Positions 55,026-62,734 of a stretch of 64,000 nt of DNA are shown here, one piece after another. The stretch is from Martelella sp. AD-3 (GTDB taxonomy: Bacteria > Pseudomonadota > Alphaproteobacteria > Rhizobiales > Rhizobiaceae), in assembly GCF_001578105.1 (NCBI RefSeq), contig NZ_CP014275.1, positions 3,600,501 through 3,664,500 on the forward strand, read 5' to 3'. Under the pieces are notes generated by a model that did not search any database, was not told the DNA's origin, and saw nothing but the letters and a program-made list of their open reading frames with translations. The first letter of the stretch is position 1, and every line of letters begins with the position of its first letter. The position numbers were made by a program, and so were the translations under genes.

Positions 55026-56002
55026 CTGCCGATCAGCATGCCGGCGGCAAGCACCAGACCGCCGCCGAGCACGACCTGGAAGGCCGCCCGCATGAACGGC
55101 GTTTCCATATATTTGTTCTGGATGAAAGCGATCGCCCAGAGCTCGAAGAACACGACGATGATGGCGACGACCGTCGCCGTCCAGAATTCCGGGATCAGAT
55201 AGGGCAGCGCGTGGCCGAGGCCGCCGACCATGGTCATGACGCCCGAGGCGATGCCGCGCTTGACCGGCGAGCCGCGCCCGGACAATTTGCCGTCATCATG
55301 GGCGGCCTCGGTGAAGCCCATGGAGATGCCGGCGCCGACGGCCGCCGAAAGGCCGATCAGGAAGGTCTGCTTGGTATCCTGCGTGGCAAAGGCGGCGGCA
55401 AAGATCGGCGCAAGCGTGGAGACAGAACCGTCCATCAGCCCGGCAAGGCCGGGCTGCACCCAGGTCAGCACGAACTGGCGGCGCTCCTTCAGACTTTCCT
55501 CGTCCCGGACATCCTCCGGCGCATGCTTTTCGGTGAGCGCGACGGCGGTTTCCTCATGCGCCTCTTCGGCCATGGCGAGGTCGCCGAGCAGCTTGCGGGT
55601 GTCCGCATCGCTCACCTGGGCCGTGGCCGCGCGGTAGAACCGGCCTGCCTGTTCCTCCATCGTCACCGTCTGGTCGCGGATCTTGTCGAGCGGCAGGCTC
55701 TTCATCAGCCAGTCGGGTCGCCGCTCGTAGAAACCGCGCACATGCTCGCGCCGGATGAGCGGGATGATGTCGCCGAAGCGGCGCTTGTGCATATCGATCA
55801 GCATGCGCCGGTGGCTGTCCTCGACCATCGCCATGTCATCGAATATCTTCGCAGAATCGGGATATTCGGGACGCAGGTGCTCCGCATAGGATTTGTAGAT
55901 GCGCGCATCGTCCTCTTCCGAGGAGATGGCAAGCGCCAGAATCTCCTGCTCCGAAAGCGAGGAAAAGGCGCGGCGCGGCCTTGAGAACAGATTGAATGCC
56001 AT
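55019..56002 (-). CDS. mbfA: Membrane-bound ferritin-like iron exporter MbfA
   Basis: 327 residues from ATG 56002 (ATG 56011 and 56008 are alternatives). A ferritin-like di-iron domain (about 15-165) carries EEDDARIYKSYAEHL, MAMVEDSHRRML and MAEEAHEE-type ExxH iron ligands. It is followed by a VIT1/CCC1 membrane domain (about 185-327) with LAGLMDGSVSTLAPIFAAAF and FTEAAHDD. MbfA exports iron across the inner membrane and protects against iron and peroxide stress. A perfect ICE box right upstream (56023-56039) predicts Irr repression in low iron. Confidence 0.93.
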   Translation of the reverse strand: MAFNLFSRPRRAFSSLSEQEILALAISSEEDDARIYKSYAEHLRPEYPDSAKIFDDMAMVEDSHRRMLIDMHKRRFGDIIPLIRREHVRGFYERRPDWLMKSLPLDKIRDQTVTMEEQAGRFYRAATAQVSDADTRKLLGDLAMAEEAHEETAVALTEKHAPEDVRDEESLKERRQFVLTWVQPGLAGLMDGSVSTLAPIFAAAFATQDTKQTFLIGLSAAVGAGISMGFTEAAHDDGKLSGRGSPVKRGIASGVMTMVGGLGHALPYLIPEFWTATVVAIIVVFFELWAIAFIQNKYMETPFMRAAFQVVLGGGLVLAAGMLIGSG

Positions 56003-56022
56003 GATCATCATCCCGATATGAA

Positions 56023-56060
56023 TTTAGAATATTTCTAAACTAACGTCGGGAGAAGGTCAA
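56023..56060 (-). promoter_or_regulatory. ICE box (Irr site) over the mbfA promoter
   Basis: TTTAGAATATTTCTAAA (56023-56039) is a perfect TTTAGAA-N3-TTCTAAA palindrome, the iron-control element bound by Irr in Rhizobiales. On the minus strand a TTGACC -35 (56060-56055) is 17 bases from TAGAAA (56037-56032), so the box would cover the -10 and block transcription. Confidence 0.82.
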
Positions 56061-56122
56061 ATCCCGCTTGTCCGCGCTATGATTGCAGGCTTTTGCTGCA
56101 ATCATGCGACAAGTGGCCGGCT

Positions 56123-56887
56123 TCACATGTTCTTCTCGCTGACGCCCGCCTGATCGGCGACCCAGTAACCGGACGCATTCATCCAGGTCAGCGGATGGCC
56201 GCGTTCTTCCACGAGAAAATTGCGAGCCGCGCGCGCCACCCGCGCCTCGGCGCCGATCCAGGCAAAGGTCTGCGGCGGCAGGTCAACGTCCCTGAGCGCG
56301 CCCAGGAAGGGCGCCGGATCGGTTGCAACAGCCCCCGCCCGGTCGATCCAGCGGAGGTCCACATCGGCCTCCGTTCCGAAAACCTGTCGGTCATCGGACG
56401 ACGGAACGGCGATGATCGCGGTCACCGAAGCGCCAGCCTCCGCTTCCTCGATCCGCCGGCCGATTGCCGGAAGCGCGGTCTCGTCGCCGATCAGAAGCCA
56501 GTGCGCGACCGGCCCCTTGACGACGGCGGACCCCCGCGGTCCGCCAATCTCCAGCGTATCGCCGGGCCTTGCGGCAACGGCCCAGGCGGTTGCCGGGCCG
56601 GCATCGTGGATGGCGAAATCGATGGTGAGCGACCGCCGGTCATTGTCGTAGCGGCGCGGCGTATAGTCGCGCATCGCCGGCTTCTCTTCGCCCGTGTCGA
56701 AGAACAGCTTGATATGATCGTCGGGCGCCGCGCTGATGAAATCGGCAAGTTCGGGGCATACGAAGGTGATGCGCCGCATGGCGGGGGTAATATAGTCCGC
56801 CGCCGCCACCGTCAGCGTCCGGCGCTTCAGCTCGTGGCGGACGCGTTCGACTTCAGGCGGGACGATGTCATTTTGATCCTGGGACAT
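56123..56887 (-). CDS. Siderophore-interacting protein (ferric-siderophore reductase)
   Basis: 254 residues. The flavin domain carries RDYTPRRYD (near 73-81), the classic FAD-binding motif of ViuB/FhuF-like SIP proteins. The NAD(P)H domain has WLLIGDETALPAIGRRIE (near 130) and FAWIGAEARVARAARNFLVEE (near 210). It reduces ferric siderophores in the cytoplasm to release iron. A TGA-N9-TCA box lies 52 bases upstream, so it is likely repressed by RirA in iron-rich cells. Confidence 0.9.
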   Translation of the reverse strand: MSQDQNDIVPPEVERVRHELKRRTLTVAAADYITPAMRRITFVCPELADFISAAPDDHIKLFFDTGEEKPAMRDYTPRRYDNDRRSLTIDFAIHDAGPATAWAVAARPGDTLEIGGPRGSAVVKGPVAHWLLIGDETALPAIGRRIEEAEAGASVTAIIAVPSSDDRQVFGTEADVDLRWIDRAGAVATDPAPFLGALRDVDLPPQTFAWIGAEARVARAARNFLVEERGHPLTWMNASGYWVADQAGVSEKNM

Positions 56888-56938
56888 GAAAAACTCCGAA
56901 AGGCCGCACCGAAGCGAGCAGTCGGCCGGGACAAAACA

Positions 56939-56953
56939 TGACTTCTTTTGTCA
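56939..56953 (-). promoter_or_regulatory. Iron-responsive operator (RirA-type IRO box)
   Basis: TGACTTCTTTTGTCA fits TGA-N9-TCA and lies in a wider inverted repeat CATGAC / GTCATG (56937-56942 / 56950-56955). It is upstream of the siderophore-interacting protein gene, with a TTGACC -35-like element at 56974-56969 (minus strand). Confidence 0.72.
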
Positions 56954-57006
56954 TGAATAAGCGACGATGGTCAAATGCATCTGCGTCGCAGGGGCCGCAA
57001 GGCGCG

Positions 57007-57714
57007 TTACCGACCTGCCAGCATGGCTTCCACGAAGGCGGGAACCGTGGTCGCGGCCGGCCCCTCGTAGCAATCCTCGAACAGGGGATTGCCGGTCGCC
57101 TGAAGGTTGACCTCGACGGTCCGGGCGCCATTGCCGGCAGCCTCCATGACGAAGCCTGCGGCCGGATAGACCGTGCCGGACGTGCCGATCGACACGAAAA
57201 GCTCGGCCCCGCCGAGCGCCTCTTCGATCCGCTCCATGTCATAGGGCATTTCGCCGAACCAGACGATATCCGGCCTGAGCGCCGGACGCGTGCAGCTCGA
57301 ACAGATCTCGCCATCGTCGAGATCCCCCTCCCACGGCTGGTGGCTGCCGCACTCGTAGCAGAGCGCCGAATTCAGCTTGCCATGCATATGCAGCACGTTC
57401 TTCGAACCGGCTTTCTCATGCAGGCTGTCGACATTCTGGGTGATCAGAAGAAAGGGGCCCTGCCAGTCGTTTTCGAGCCTGGCCAGCGCATAATGAGCCG
57501 CGTTCGGACGGGCTTTCGCGGCCTCGCGACGACGCAGGTTGTAAAAATCGAAGACGAGATCCGGATTGCGATGGAAACCCTCTGGCGTGGCGACATCGCG
57601 GATATCGTGATCGGCCCACAGGCCGCCATTGTCGCGAAAGGTGGCAAGGCCGCTCTCGGCGGAGATGCCTGCCCCGGTCAGAACGACGATCGAAGCCTTC
57701 GGTGAGATATGCAT
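57007..57714 (-). CDS. cobB: NAD-dependent protein deacylase (class III sirtuin)
   Basis: 235 residues from ATG 57714. NAD-binding GAGISAESG (14-22) and TQNVD (92-96), catalytic His111 in LHMHGKL, and zinc Cys119, Cys122, Cys138 and Cys141. Tyr58 and Arg61 (FDFYNLR) form the YxxR acid-binding pair of class III sirtuins, so besides deacetylation it probably removes succinyl groups from lysines. A single gene between the siderophore reductase and a protease-like gene. Confidence 0.93.
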   Translation of the reverse strand: MHISPKASIVVLTGAGISAESGLATFRDNGGLWADHDIRDVATPEGFHRNPDLVFDFYNLRRREAAKARPNAAHYALARLENDWQGPFLLITQNVDSLHEKAGSKNVLHMHGKLNSALCYECGSHQPWEGDLDDGEICSSCTRPALRPDIVWFGEMPYDMERIEEALGGAELFVSIGTSGTVYPAAGFVMEAAGNGARTVEVNLQATGNPLFEDCYEGPAATTVPAFVEAMLAGR

Positions 57715-57855
57715 GAAATCCGTCCGAGCCTCCCTTTCAGGCTCTTCCGGCCTGCTCCGGTTCCTTGTTGCAGCATTTGCGGGAAAGAGGATCACCCGGC
57801 GTGCTGCGCTTTGCTTATTTTCTTTCGGCCGGGCGCTCTGCGCGCCTCAGGCCGT

Positions 57856-58476
57856 TCACCGCAGCGAAGCGACGGGCAGGTCCGTACCGGTTTCGACCTT
57901 GACCCAGCGGCCGGCATCGAAGGAAGCCTGGCGCTTCAGGAAGGTATAGGGCGTTTCGGCCCAGGGCAGGATTTCGTCGCTCAGATTGTCGAGAATGAAA
58001 TCGCCCTTGCTGGAGCGCAGCGTCAGCACCGCATGGCCCTCGCCATTGGGCTTGCGCACAACGGTGATCAGAAGATCGGAGGCCGAGAAGCCGGCCTTCA
58101 TCAACCGGCGGCGCTTTTCCAGGACAAAGTCCTCGCAATCGCCCGCGCCGCTCTTCGGATAGGCCCAGACTTCCTCGCGGCCGTAAAGCTCCTCGTCCGT
58201 CATTGGCTCGACCTCGGCGTTGACGGCGAGGTTGATCGCCTCAACCGAACGCCAGCCGAACGAGGTTAGCCGGGCCGGGCCGGAGAGACCGGACTCGGGC
58301 TCGCAATCGCGACGGTGCTGCTGGCAGAACTCGAAGTGCCCGATCGGCTGGGATGTGATGCCGCCAATCGGCATGGCGGGCATTCCGGCGGAAAGCGCCG
58401 GTGCAAGCAGACCGGCCGAGAACATGGCCGCGATCGCACCGAAAACCATATAAGCCAGTTGATTGAAACGAGGCAC
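57856..58476 (-). CDS. Transglutaminase-like cysteine peptidase (BTLCP)
   Basis: 206 residues from GTG 58476; the longer reading from a TTG adds no signal features. A signal/anchor (about 5-30) exports the protein. The catalytic Cys is in GAGDCEDFVLEKR, His in GHAVLTLRS and Asp in LDNLSDE, the C-H-D triad of bacterial transglutaminase-like peptidases (LapG relatives). LapG clips biofilm adhesins under c-di-GMP control; this family member lacks a nearby LapD, so its target is open. Present in most Rhizobiales. Confidence 0.85.
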   Translation of the reverse strand: MPRFNQLAYMVFGAIAAMFSAGLLAPALSAGMPAMPIGGITSQPIGHFEFCQQHRRDCEPESGLSGPARLTSFGWRSVEAINLAVNAEVEPMTDEELYGREEVWAYPKSGAGDCEDFVLEKRRRLMKAGFSASDLLITVVRKPNGEGHAVLTLRSSKGDFILDNLSDEILPWAETPYTFLKRQASFDAGRWVKVETGTDLPVASLR

Positions 58477-58580
58477 GCTATACCCATCCGCCTGGTGAAT
58501 TCTTAACAAAGAGTTAAGGAGATATGGCGGACGGAGTCAATCAATCAAGGCCGCGCCGGCGGCAGGATCTTAAGGAATGG

Positions 58581-59381
58581 TTAACCGGCGCGGGATCCGG
58601 CAACAAGGTCGCCGACGGCCTTCAGCATGCGCTCGATATCCTCCGGCCGCGACAGGCGATGGTCGCCGTCCTGCACCAGGGTCAGCACCACGTCGTCGGC
58701 CGGCAGATGCGACATCAGCTTCAGCGCATGCGCATAGGGAACGTCCGCATCCTGCTTGCCCTGGATGATATGAACCGGACATCCCGTCTCGATAATGCCG
58801 TTCAGCACGCGGTTGCGCCGGCCGTCATCAAGCAGCTTCGCGGTAAAGATTGTGGGCTCGGGACCGTAGGGTGAGGCCTCCTCGAAATAGCCCTGTTCGG
58901 CCAGCGCCTTGCATTCGGCGTCATTAAGGTCCGGCTCGATCAGTTCGCTGGTGAAATCCGGCGCGGGGGCAAGCAGCAGCAGGCCCTCGACCTTCGGTCC
59001 GCCGGCCTGCTTCTTCAGCTCCTGCACCGCCCTGAGCGCCAGCCAGCCGCCCATGGACGAGCCGATGATGATGATCCGTTCGGGGGCCGCATGATCGATG
59101 GCCGCAAGCGCGTCGGCAAGCCAGCGCGAGATCGTGCCGTCCTTGAACGCGCCCTCGCTTTCGCCGTGGCCTGTATAGTCGAAGCGGATCATGGCAAGGT
59201 CTTTTTCGCCGGCATAGGCGTCAAGCGCCTCGGCCTTGGTGCCGAGCATGTCGGAACCGTAGCCGGAGAACCAGACCAGCGCCTGCTTCTCGCCTGATCC
59301 CTGACGCAGGCGCATGGCGATCTTCAGCGGTCCTTCGCCGTGATCGATTTCGGTATAGGTCAGGGCAACATTCTGCTGCAT
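58581..59381 (-). CDS. Alpha/beta hydrolase
   Basis: 266 residues from ATG 59381. The nucleophile elbow is GSSMGG, the oxyanion region FSGYGSDM, and the end of the fold has IIQGKQDADVPYAHA (Asp) and DGDHRLS (His). FDYTGHGESEG is the usual loop after strand 4. It matches a group of small serine hydrolases related to the mycophenolic acid acyl-glucuronide esterase (ABHD10) family. Cytoplasmic; substrate unknown. It is divergent from infC. Confidence 0.85.
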   Translation of the reverse strand: MQQNVALTYTEIDHGEGPLKIAMRLRQGSGEKQALVWFSGYGSDMLGTKAEALDAYAGEKDLAMIRFDYTGHGESEGAFKDGTISRWLADALAAIDHAAPERIIIIGSSMGGWLALRAVQELKKQAGGPKVEGLLLLAPAPDFTSELIEPDLNDAECKALAEQGYFEEASPYGPEPTIFTAKLLDDGRRNRVLNGIIETGCPVHIIQGKQDADVPYAHALKLMSHLPADDVVLTLVQDGDHRLSRPEDIERMLKAVGDLVAGSRAG

Positions 59382-59571
59382 GATAGTCTCCGCCGGTTTC
59401 GCTCCAAAAGCCCGCGATCGCGCCGATCTCGCGATCAAGAGGTGATTTTCTTTTTGGGCTGTGTTATTGACATTGGACGGGCTTAACAACCATTTGTGTC
59501 CGATAAGTGCCTCAGGTCACAAGACTTGGCACTCCAAAACCCGATTTTCAATCATTGAGGAGATCACGACC

Positions 59572-60108
59572 ATTCGCAGACCCCACAGAGCCGCTCCCCC
59601 GACCAAGGAAGGTCCCCGCGCCAATCGCGACATTCGCATCCGCGAAGTGCAGCTGATCGATGCAGAAGGGGAGAACCAGGGCGTCGTACTGACTGAAGAT
59701 GCGTTGAGAATGGCTGAGGAAGCCGGGCTTGATCTCGTCGAGATCGCCCCCAACTCGACGCCGCCCGTTTGCAAGATTCTTGACCTCGGCAAGCTGAAAT
59801 ACGCGAACCAGAAGCGCGCCGCCGAGGCCCGCAAGAAGCAGAAAGTCGTCGAAGTCAAAGAGATCAAGATGCGCCCCAACATCGACACCCATGACTATCA
59901 GGTGAAGATGAAGGCGATGAACAAGTTCTTCGAGGAAGGCGACAAGGTCAAGGTGACGCTCCGTTTCCGCGGCCGCGAGATGGCGCACCAGGAACTGGGC
60001 ATGAAGCTTCTGTCCCAGGTCAAGGAAGACACCGCCGAAATCGCCAAGGTGGAAGCCGAGCCGAAGCTCGAGGGCCGCCAGATGCTGATGGTGCTCGCGC
60101 CGAAATAA
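59572..60108 (+). CDS. infC: Translation initiation factor IF-3
   Basis: 178 residues from ATT 59572, nine bases after GAGGAG (59557-59562). No ATG or GTG in frame fits, and the resulting start (fMet)[21 protein letters not shown] matches IF-3 of Rhizobiales. The N-domain ([17 protein letters not shown]) and C-domain ([34 protein letters not shown]) are complete. An AUU start lets IF-3 repress its own translation, as in E. coli. A TTGACA at 59467-59472 may be the -35 of its promoter. Confidence 0.95.
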   Translation: MRRPHRAAPPTKEGPRANRDIRIREVQLIDAEGENQGVVLTEDALRMAEEAGLDLVEIAPNSTPPVCKILDLGKLKYANQKRAAEARKKQKVVEVKEIKMRPNIDTHDYQVKMKAMNKFFEEGDKVKVTLRFRGREMAHQELGMKLLSQVKEDTAEIAKVEAEPKLEGRQMLMVLAPK

Positions 60109-60192
60109 GCCTCCGGGCACACGCTTTTGACGCGCCGTCAGGTCAGGAAAACTGGCCGAGGCGGCGAATTGCGTGCGTGGCAAGACAACCGG

Positions 60193-60221
60193 TTGCGCTT
60201 TTCTGACAAACCGCGTATAAG
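60193..60221 (+). promoter_or_regulatory. Promoter candidate for rpmI-rplT
   Basis: TTGCGC (60193-60198), 17 bases, TATAAG (60216-60221), about 135 bases before rpmI. It would let the ribosomal-protein pair be transcribed separately from infC. Confidence 0.6.
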
Positions 60222-60355
60222 CGCGCCGTCCTGACGGGTCGCCTTTTGGCGGGCCGCCATGGAGCAGGCCGGCAGGGCATGCCGTGTCTGCTCGAAAATG
60301 CAATGTGGCCCGGGTTCGTCGCCCGTGGCCCAATCAACAACAACGGAGTAGCAAA

Positions 60356-60556
60356 ATGCCCAAGATGAAGACGAAATCGTCGGTCAAGAAGCGTTTCAAG
60401 CTGACCGCGAGCGGCAAGGTCAAGGTCGCGGCTGCAGGCAAGCAGCACGGCATGATCAAGCGTTCGAACAAGTTTATCCGTGATGCGCGCGGCACGATGG
60501 TCCTGTCCGATCAGGACGCCAAGATCGTCAAGCAGTTCATGCCCTACGGCAAGTAA
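60356..60556 (+). CDS. rpmI: 50S ribosomal protein L35
   Basis: 66 residues from ATG 60356, with GGAG before it. [20 protein letters not shown], then [11 protein letters not shown] and the end FMPYGK are L35 throughout. It sits in the conserved infC-rpmI-rplT order, with an unusually long 247-base gap after infC. Confidence 0.97.
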   Translation: MPKMKTKSSVKKRFKLTASGKVKVAAAGKQHGMIKRSNKFIRDARGTMVLSDQDAKIVKQFMPYGK

Positions 60557-60605
60557 CGCCCGCACTTTTTCCAACGCATTCCGATAGATTTGAAGGAGAA
60601 CCGAT

Positions 60606-61010
60606 ATGGCTCGCGTAAAACGTGGCGTTACCGCACACGCCAAGCACAAAAAGGTCATCAAGCAGGCCAAGGGCTTCTACGGCCGCCGCAAGAACACCAT
60701 CCGCACGGCCAAGGCCGCTGTCGACAAGTCGAAGCAGTACGCCTACCGCGACCGCAAGGTGAACAAGCGCAATTTCCGCGCTCTGTGGGTCCAGCGCATC
60801 AATGCTGCCGTGCGTGAACACGGCCTGACCTATGGCCGCTTCATCGACGGTCTGAACAAGGCCGGCATCGAAGTCGACCGCAAGGTCCTGTCCGACATGG
60901 CGATCCATGAGCCGGAGGCATTCGCAAGCCTGGTTGCCGCGGCGAAGAAGGGCCTGGAATACCTCAAGAAAGAGGGCACGGCCAACGAGTTTGAAAGCGC
61001 GGTCGCATAA
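60606..61010 (+). CDS. rplT: 50S ribosomal protein L20
   Basis: 134 residues. [20 protein letters not shown], the basic N-terminal arm that enters 23S rRNA, and the globular part ([37 protein letters not shown]) are typical. L20 represses this operon in other bacteria. Immediately after its stop begins a pair of alternative hairpins leading to pheS. Confidence 0.97.
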   Translation: MARVKRGVTAHAKHKKVIKQAKGFYGRRKNTIRTAKAAVDKSKQYAYRDRKVNKRNFRALWVQRINAAVREHGLTYGRFIDGLNKAGIEVDRKVLSDMAIHEPEAFASLVAAAKKGLEYLKKEGTANEFESAVA

Positions 61011-61085
61011 GCCAGCGCTTCCCAAGCTCTTTTTGAAATTTTACCTTTTGGGAAACCCGCGCTGGCAGGACCAGTGCGGGTTTTT
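61011..61085 (+). promoter_or_regulatory. Attenuator-like alternative hairpins before pheS
   Basis: Terminator: AAACCCGCGCTGG (61053-61065) pairs with CCAGTGCGGGTTT (61071-61083, one G-U) around CAGGA, followed by TTTTTC. Competing stem: GCCAGCGC (61011-61018) with GCGCTGGC (61059-61066), continued by TTCCCAA (61019-61025) with TTGGGAA (61048-61054). The two share 61053-61065 and cannot coexist. The first arm starts at the base after the rplT stop codon. Confidence 0.7.
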
Positions 61086-61160
61086 CATTTTGAAATCATA
61101 TAACGCCTGTATCTGACCGGTTGGGGAGCGGCAAAATGCTCCGGCAAGGAAGAGATGAAG

Positions 61161-62243
61161 ATGTCCGATCTTGATGATCTGAAACAGAAGCTGATGGCCG
61201 AGATTGCCGGTGCCGGGGACGAGGCGGCGATCGAGGCCGTGCGCGTTGGCGCGATCGGCAAGAAAGGTTCGGTCTCCGAGCTCTTGAAAACGCTCGGCAA
61301 GATGGATCCCGAAGAGCGCAAGACGCGCGGCGCGGCCATCAACGCAATGCGCAACGAAATCGGCGAGGCGATTGCCGCCCGCAAGGCGGAATTGAAGGAT
61401 GCGGCGATTGCCGCGCGGCTTGCCGCCGAAACGGTGGACGTGACCCTGCCGGTGCGCCCCTCACCATCGCTTTCCGGCCGCATCCACCCGGTCAGCCAGG
61501 TGATCGATGAGATTTCCGCCATTTTCGGCGACATGGGCTTTTCGATTGCCGAGGGGCCGGAGATCGAGACGGACTACTACAACTTCACGGCGCTGAACTT
61601 CCCCGAGGGTCACCCTGCCCGCGAGATGCACGACACCTTCTTCTTCAATCCGGATGAGGAGGGCAAGCGCAAGGTGCTCAGAACCCACACCTCGCCGGTG
61701 CAGATCCGCACGATGGAAAGCCAGGAGCCGCCGATCCGCATCGTCGCGCCCGGCAAGACCTACCGGCAGGACAGCGACGCCACCCACTCGCCAATGTTCC
61801 ATCAGCTCGAGGGTCTGGTGATCGACAAGACCACCCATGTCGGCCATCTGCGCTGGACGGTGGAGGAATTCTGCAAGGCGTTTTTCGAGGTCGACAGCGT
61901 GACGATGCGTTTCCGCCCGTCCTTCTTCCCCTTCACCGAGCCCTCTTTCGAGGTCGACATCCAGTGCGACCGTTCCGGCGAGCAGGTGAAGTTCGGAACC
62001 GGCACGGACTGGATGGAAATCCTCGGCTGCGGCATGGTGCACCCGAACGTGCTGCGCCATTGCGGCCTTGACCCGGACGTCTACCAGGGCTTTGCCTGGG
62101 GCATGGGCCTCGACCGCATTGCCATGCTGAAATACGGCATGCCGGATCTCCGCGACTTCTTCGCCGCCGACGAGCGCTGGACAAGCCACTACGGCTTCCG
62201 CCCGCTCGATATCCCGACGCTGTTCGGAGGATTGTCGTCATGA
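61161..62243 (+). CDS. pheS: Phenylalanyl-tRNA synthetase alpha chain
   Basis: 360 residues from ATG 61161 (AGGAAG eight bases upstream; ATG 61155 is too close). An N-terminal coiled coil (1-90), then the class II core: motif 1 region [19 protein letters not shown], motif 2 [19 protein letters not shown], and motif 3 [16 protein letters not shown]. It forms an alpha2-beta2 enzyme with PheT. Preceded by an attenuator-like structure; the next gene overlaps its stop by ATGA. Confidence 0.97.
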   Translation: MSDLDDLKQKLMAEIAGAGDEAAIEAVRVGAIGKKGSVSELLKTLGKMDPEERKTRGAAINAMRNEIGEAIAARKAELKDAAIAARLAAETVDVTLPVRPSPSLSGRIHPVSQVIDEISAIFGDMGFSIAEGPEIETDYYNFTALNFPEGHPAREMHDTFFFNPDEEGKRKVLRTHTSPVQIRTMESQEPPIRIVAPGKTYRQDSDATHSPMFHQLEGLVIDKTTHVGHLRWTVEEFCKAFFEVDSVTMRFRPSFFPFTEPSFEVDIQCDRSGEQVKFGTGTDWMEILGCGMVHPNVLRHCGLDPDVYQGFAWGMGLDRIAMLKYGMPDLRDFFAADERWTSHYGFRPLDIPTLFGGLSS

Positions 62244-62662
62244 CCGGGCTTCCGGAACGCTACAGGGACGCGGTCCAGTTCGCGTTCGGCGATACGCCGG
62301 CGCTGAAGGACGAGCTTCTGGCGCTGGTGCTCTCGGGCAAGAAGACGGCCACCTGCGGCGCGCTCCGCGACGTGACCGAGGCTGGAGAGCCGATGCCCGA
62401 GGTCGGACGCCGCGATGTGGTGCTTGACGGCGCCGGCAAGCCCGCCGCCGTCATCGAGACGACCGAGGTCAGCATCCGCCGGTTTAACGAGGTCGACGAG
62501 GATTTCGCCCGCGACGAGGGCGAGGGCGACCTGTCGCTTGCCTACTGGCGCGAGGGCCACGAGGCCTATTTCGCCCGCAATGGCGGATTCGAGCCGGAAA
62601 TGGAACTGATCTGCGAGCGGTTCCGGCTGGTGGAGACGCTGGGCGAATACAGAAACGGTTGA
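62240..62662 (+). CDS. ASCH-domain protein between pheS and pheT
   Basis: 140 residues. The ASCH/PUA-like fold has [19 protein letters not shown] (27-45, the conserved GxKxxT motif), [20 protein letters not shown], and the [26 protein letters not shown] loop. ASCH proteins bind or cleave RNA or amidated nucleosides (for example N4-acetylcytidine amidohydrolase). ATGA overlap with pheS means co-translation; pheT begins 72 bases later. Its location inside pheST hints at a link to tRNA, but function is unknown. Confidence 0.88.
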   Translation: MTGLPERYRDAVQFAFGDTPALKDELLALVLSGKKTATCGALRDVTEAGEPMPEVGRRDVVLDGAGKPAAVIETTEVSIRRFNEVDEDFARDEGEGDLSLAYWREGHEAYFARNGGFEPEMELICERFRLVETLGEYRNG

Positions 62663-62734
62663 TAGAAACTGAAATCGACGGCAATGGACTTATCGCTCCG
62701 GTTGGCAGTCGAGTGAAATGGCGAGACGAGAGAC

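Noticed and set aside
61033..61116. Phe-containing leader peptide for pheS (frame with LKFYLLGNP and CGFFIL)
   Set aside because: It would need a TTG start without a ribosome binding site and would run through the terminator stem; Phe codons are few and placed after the switch.
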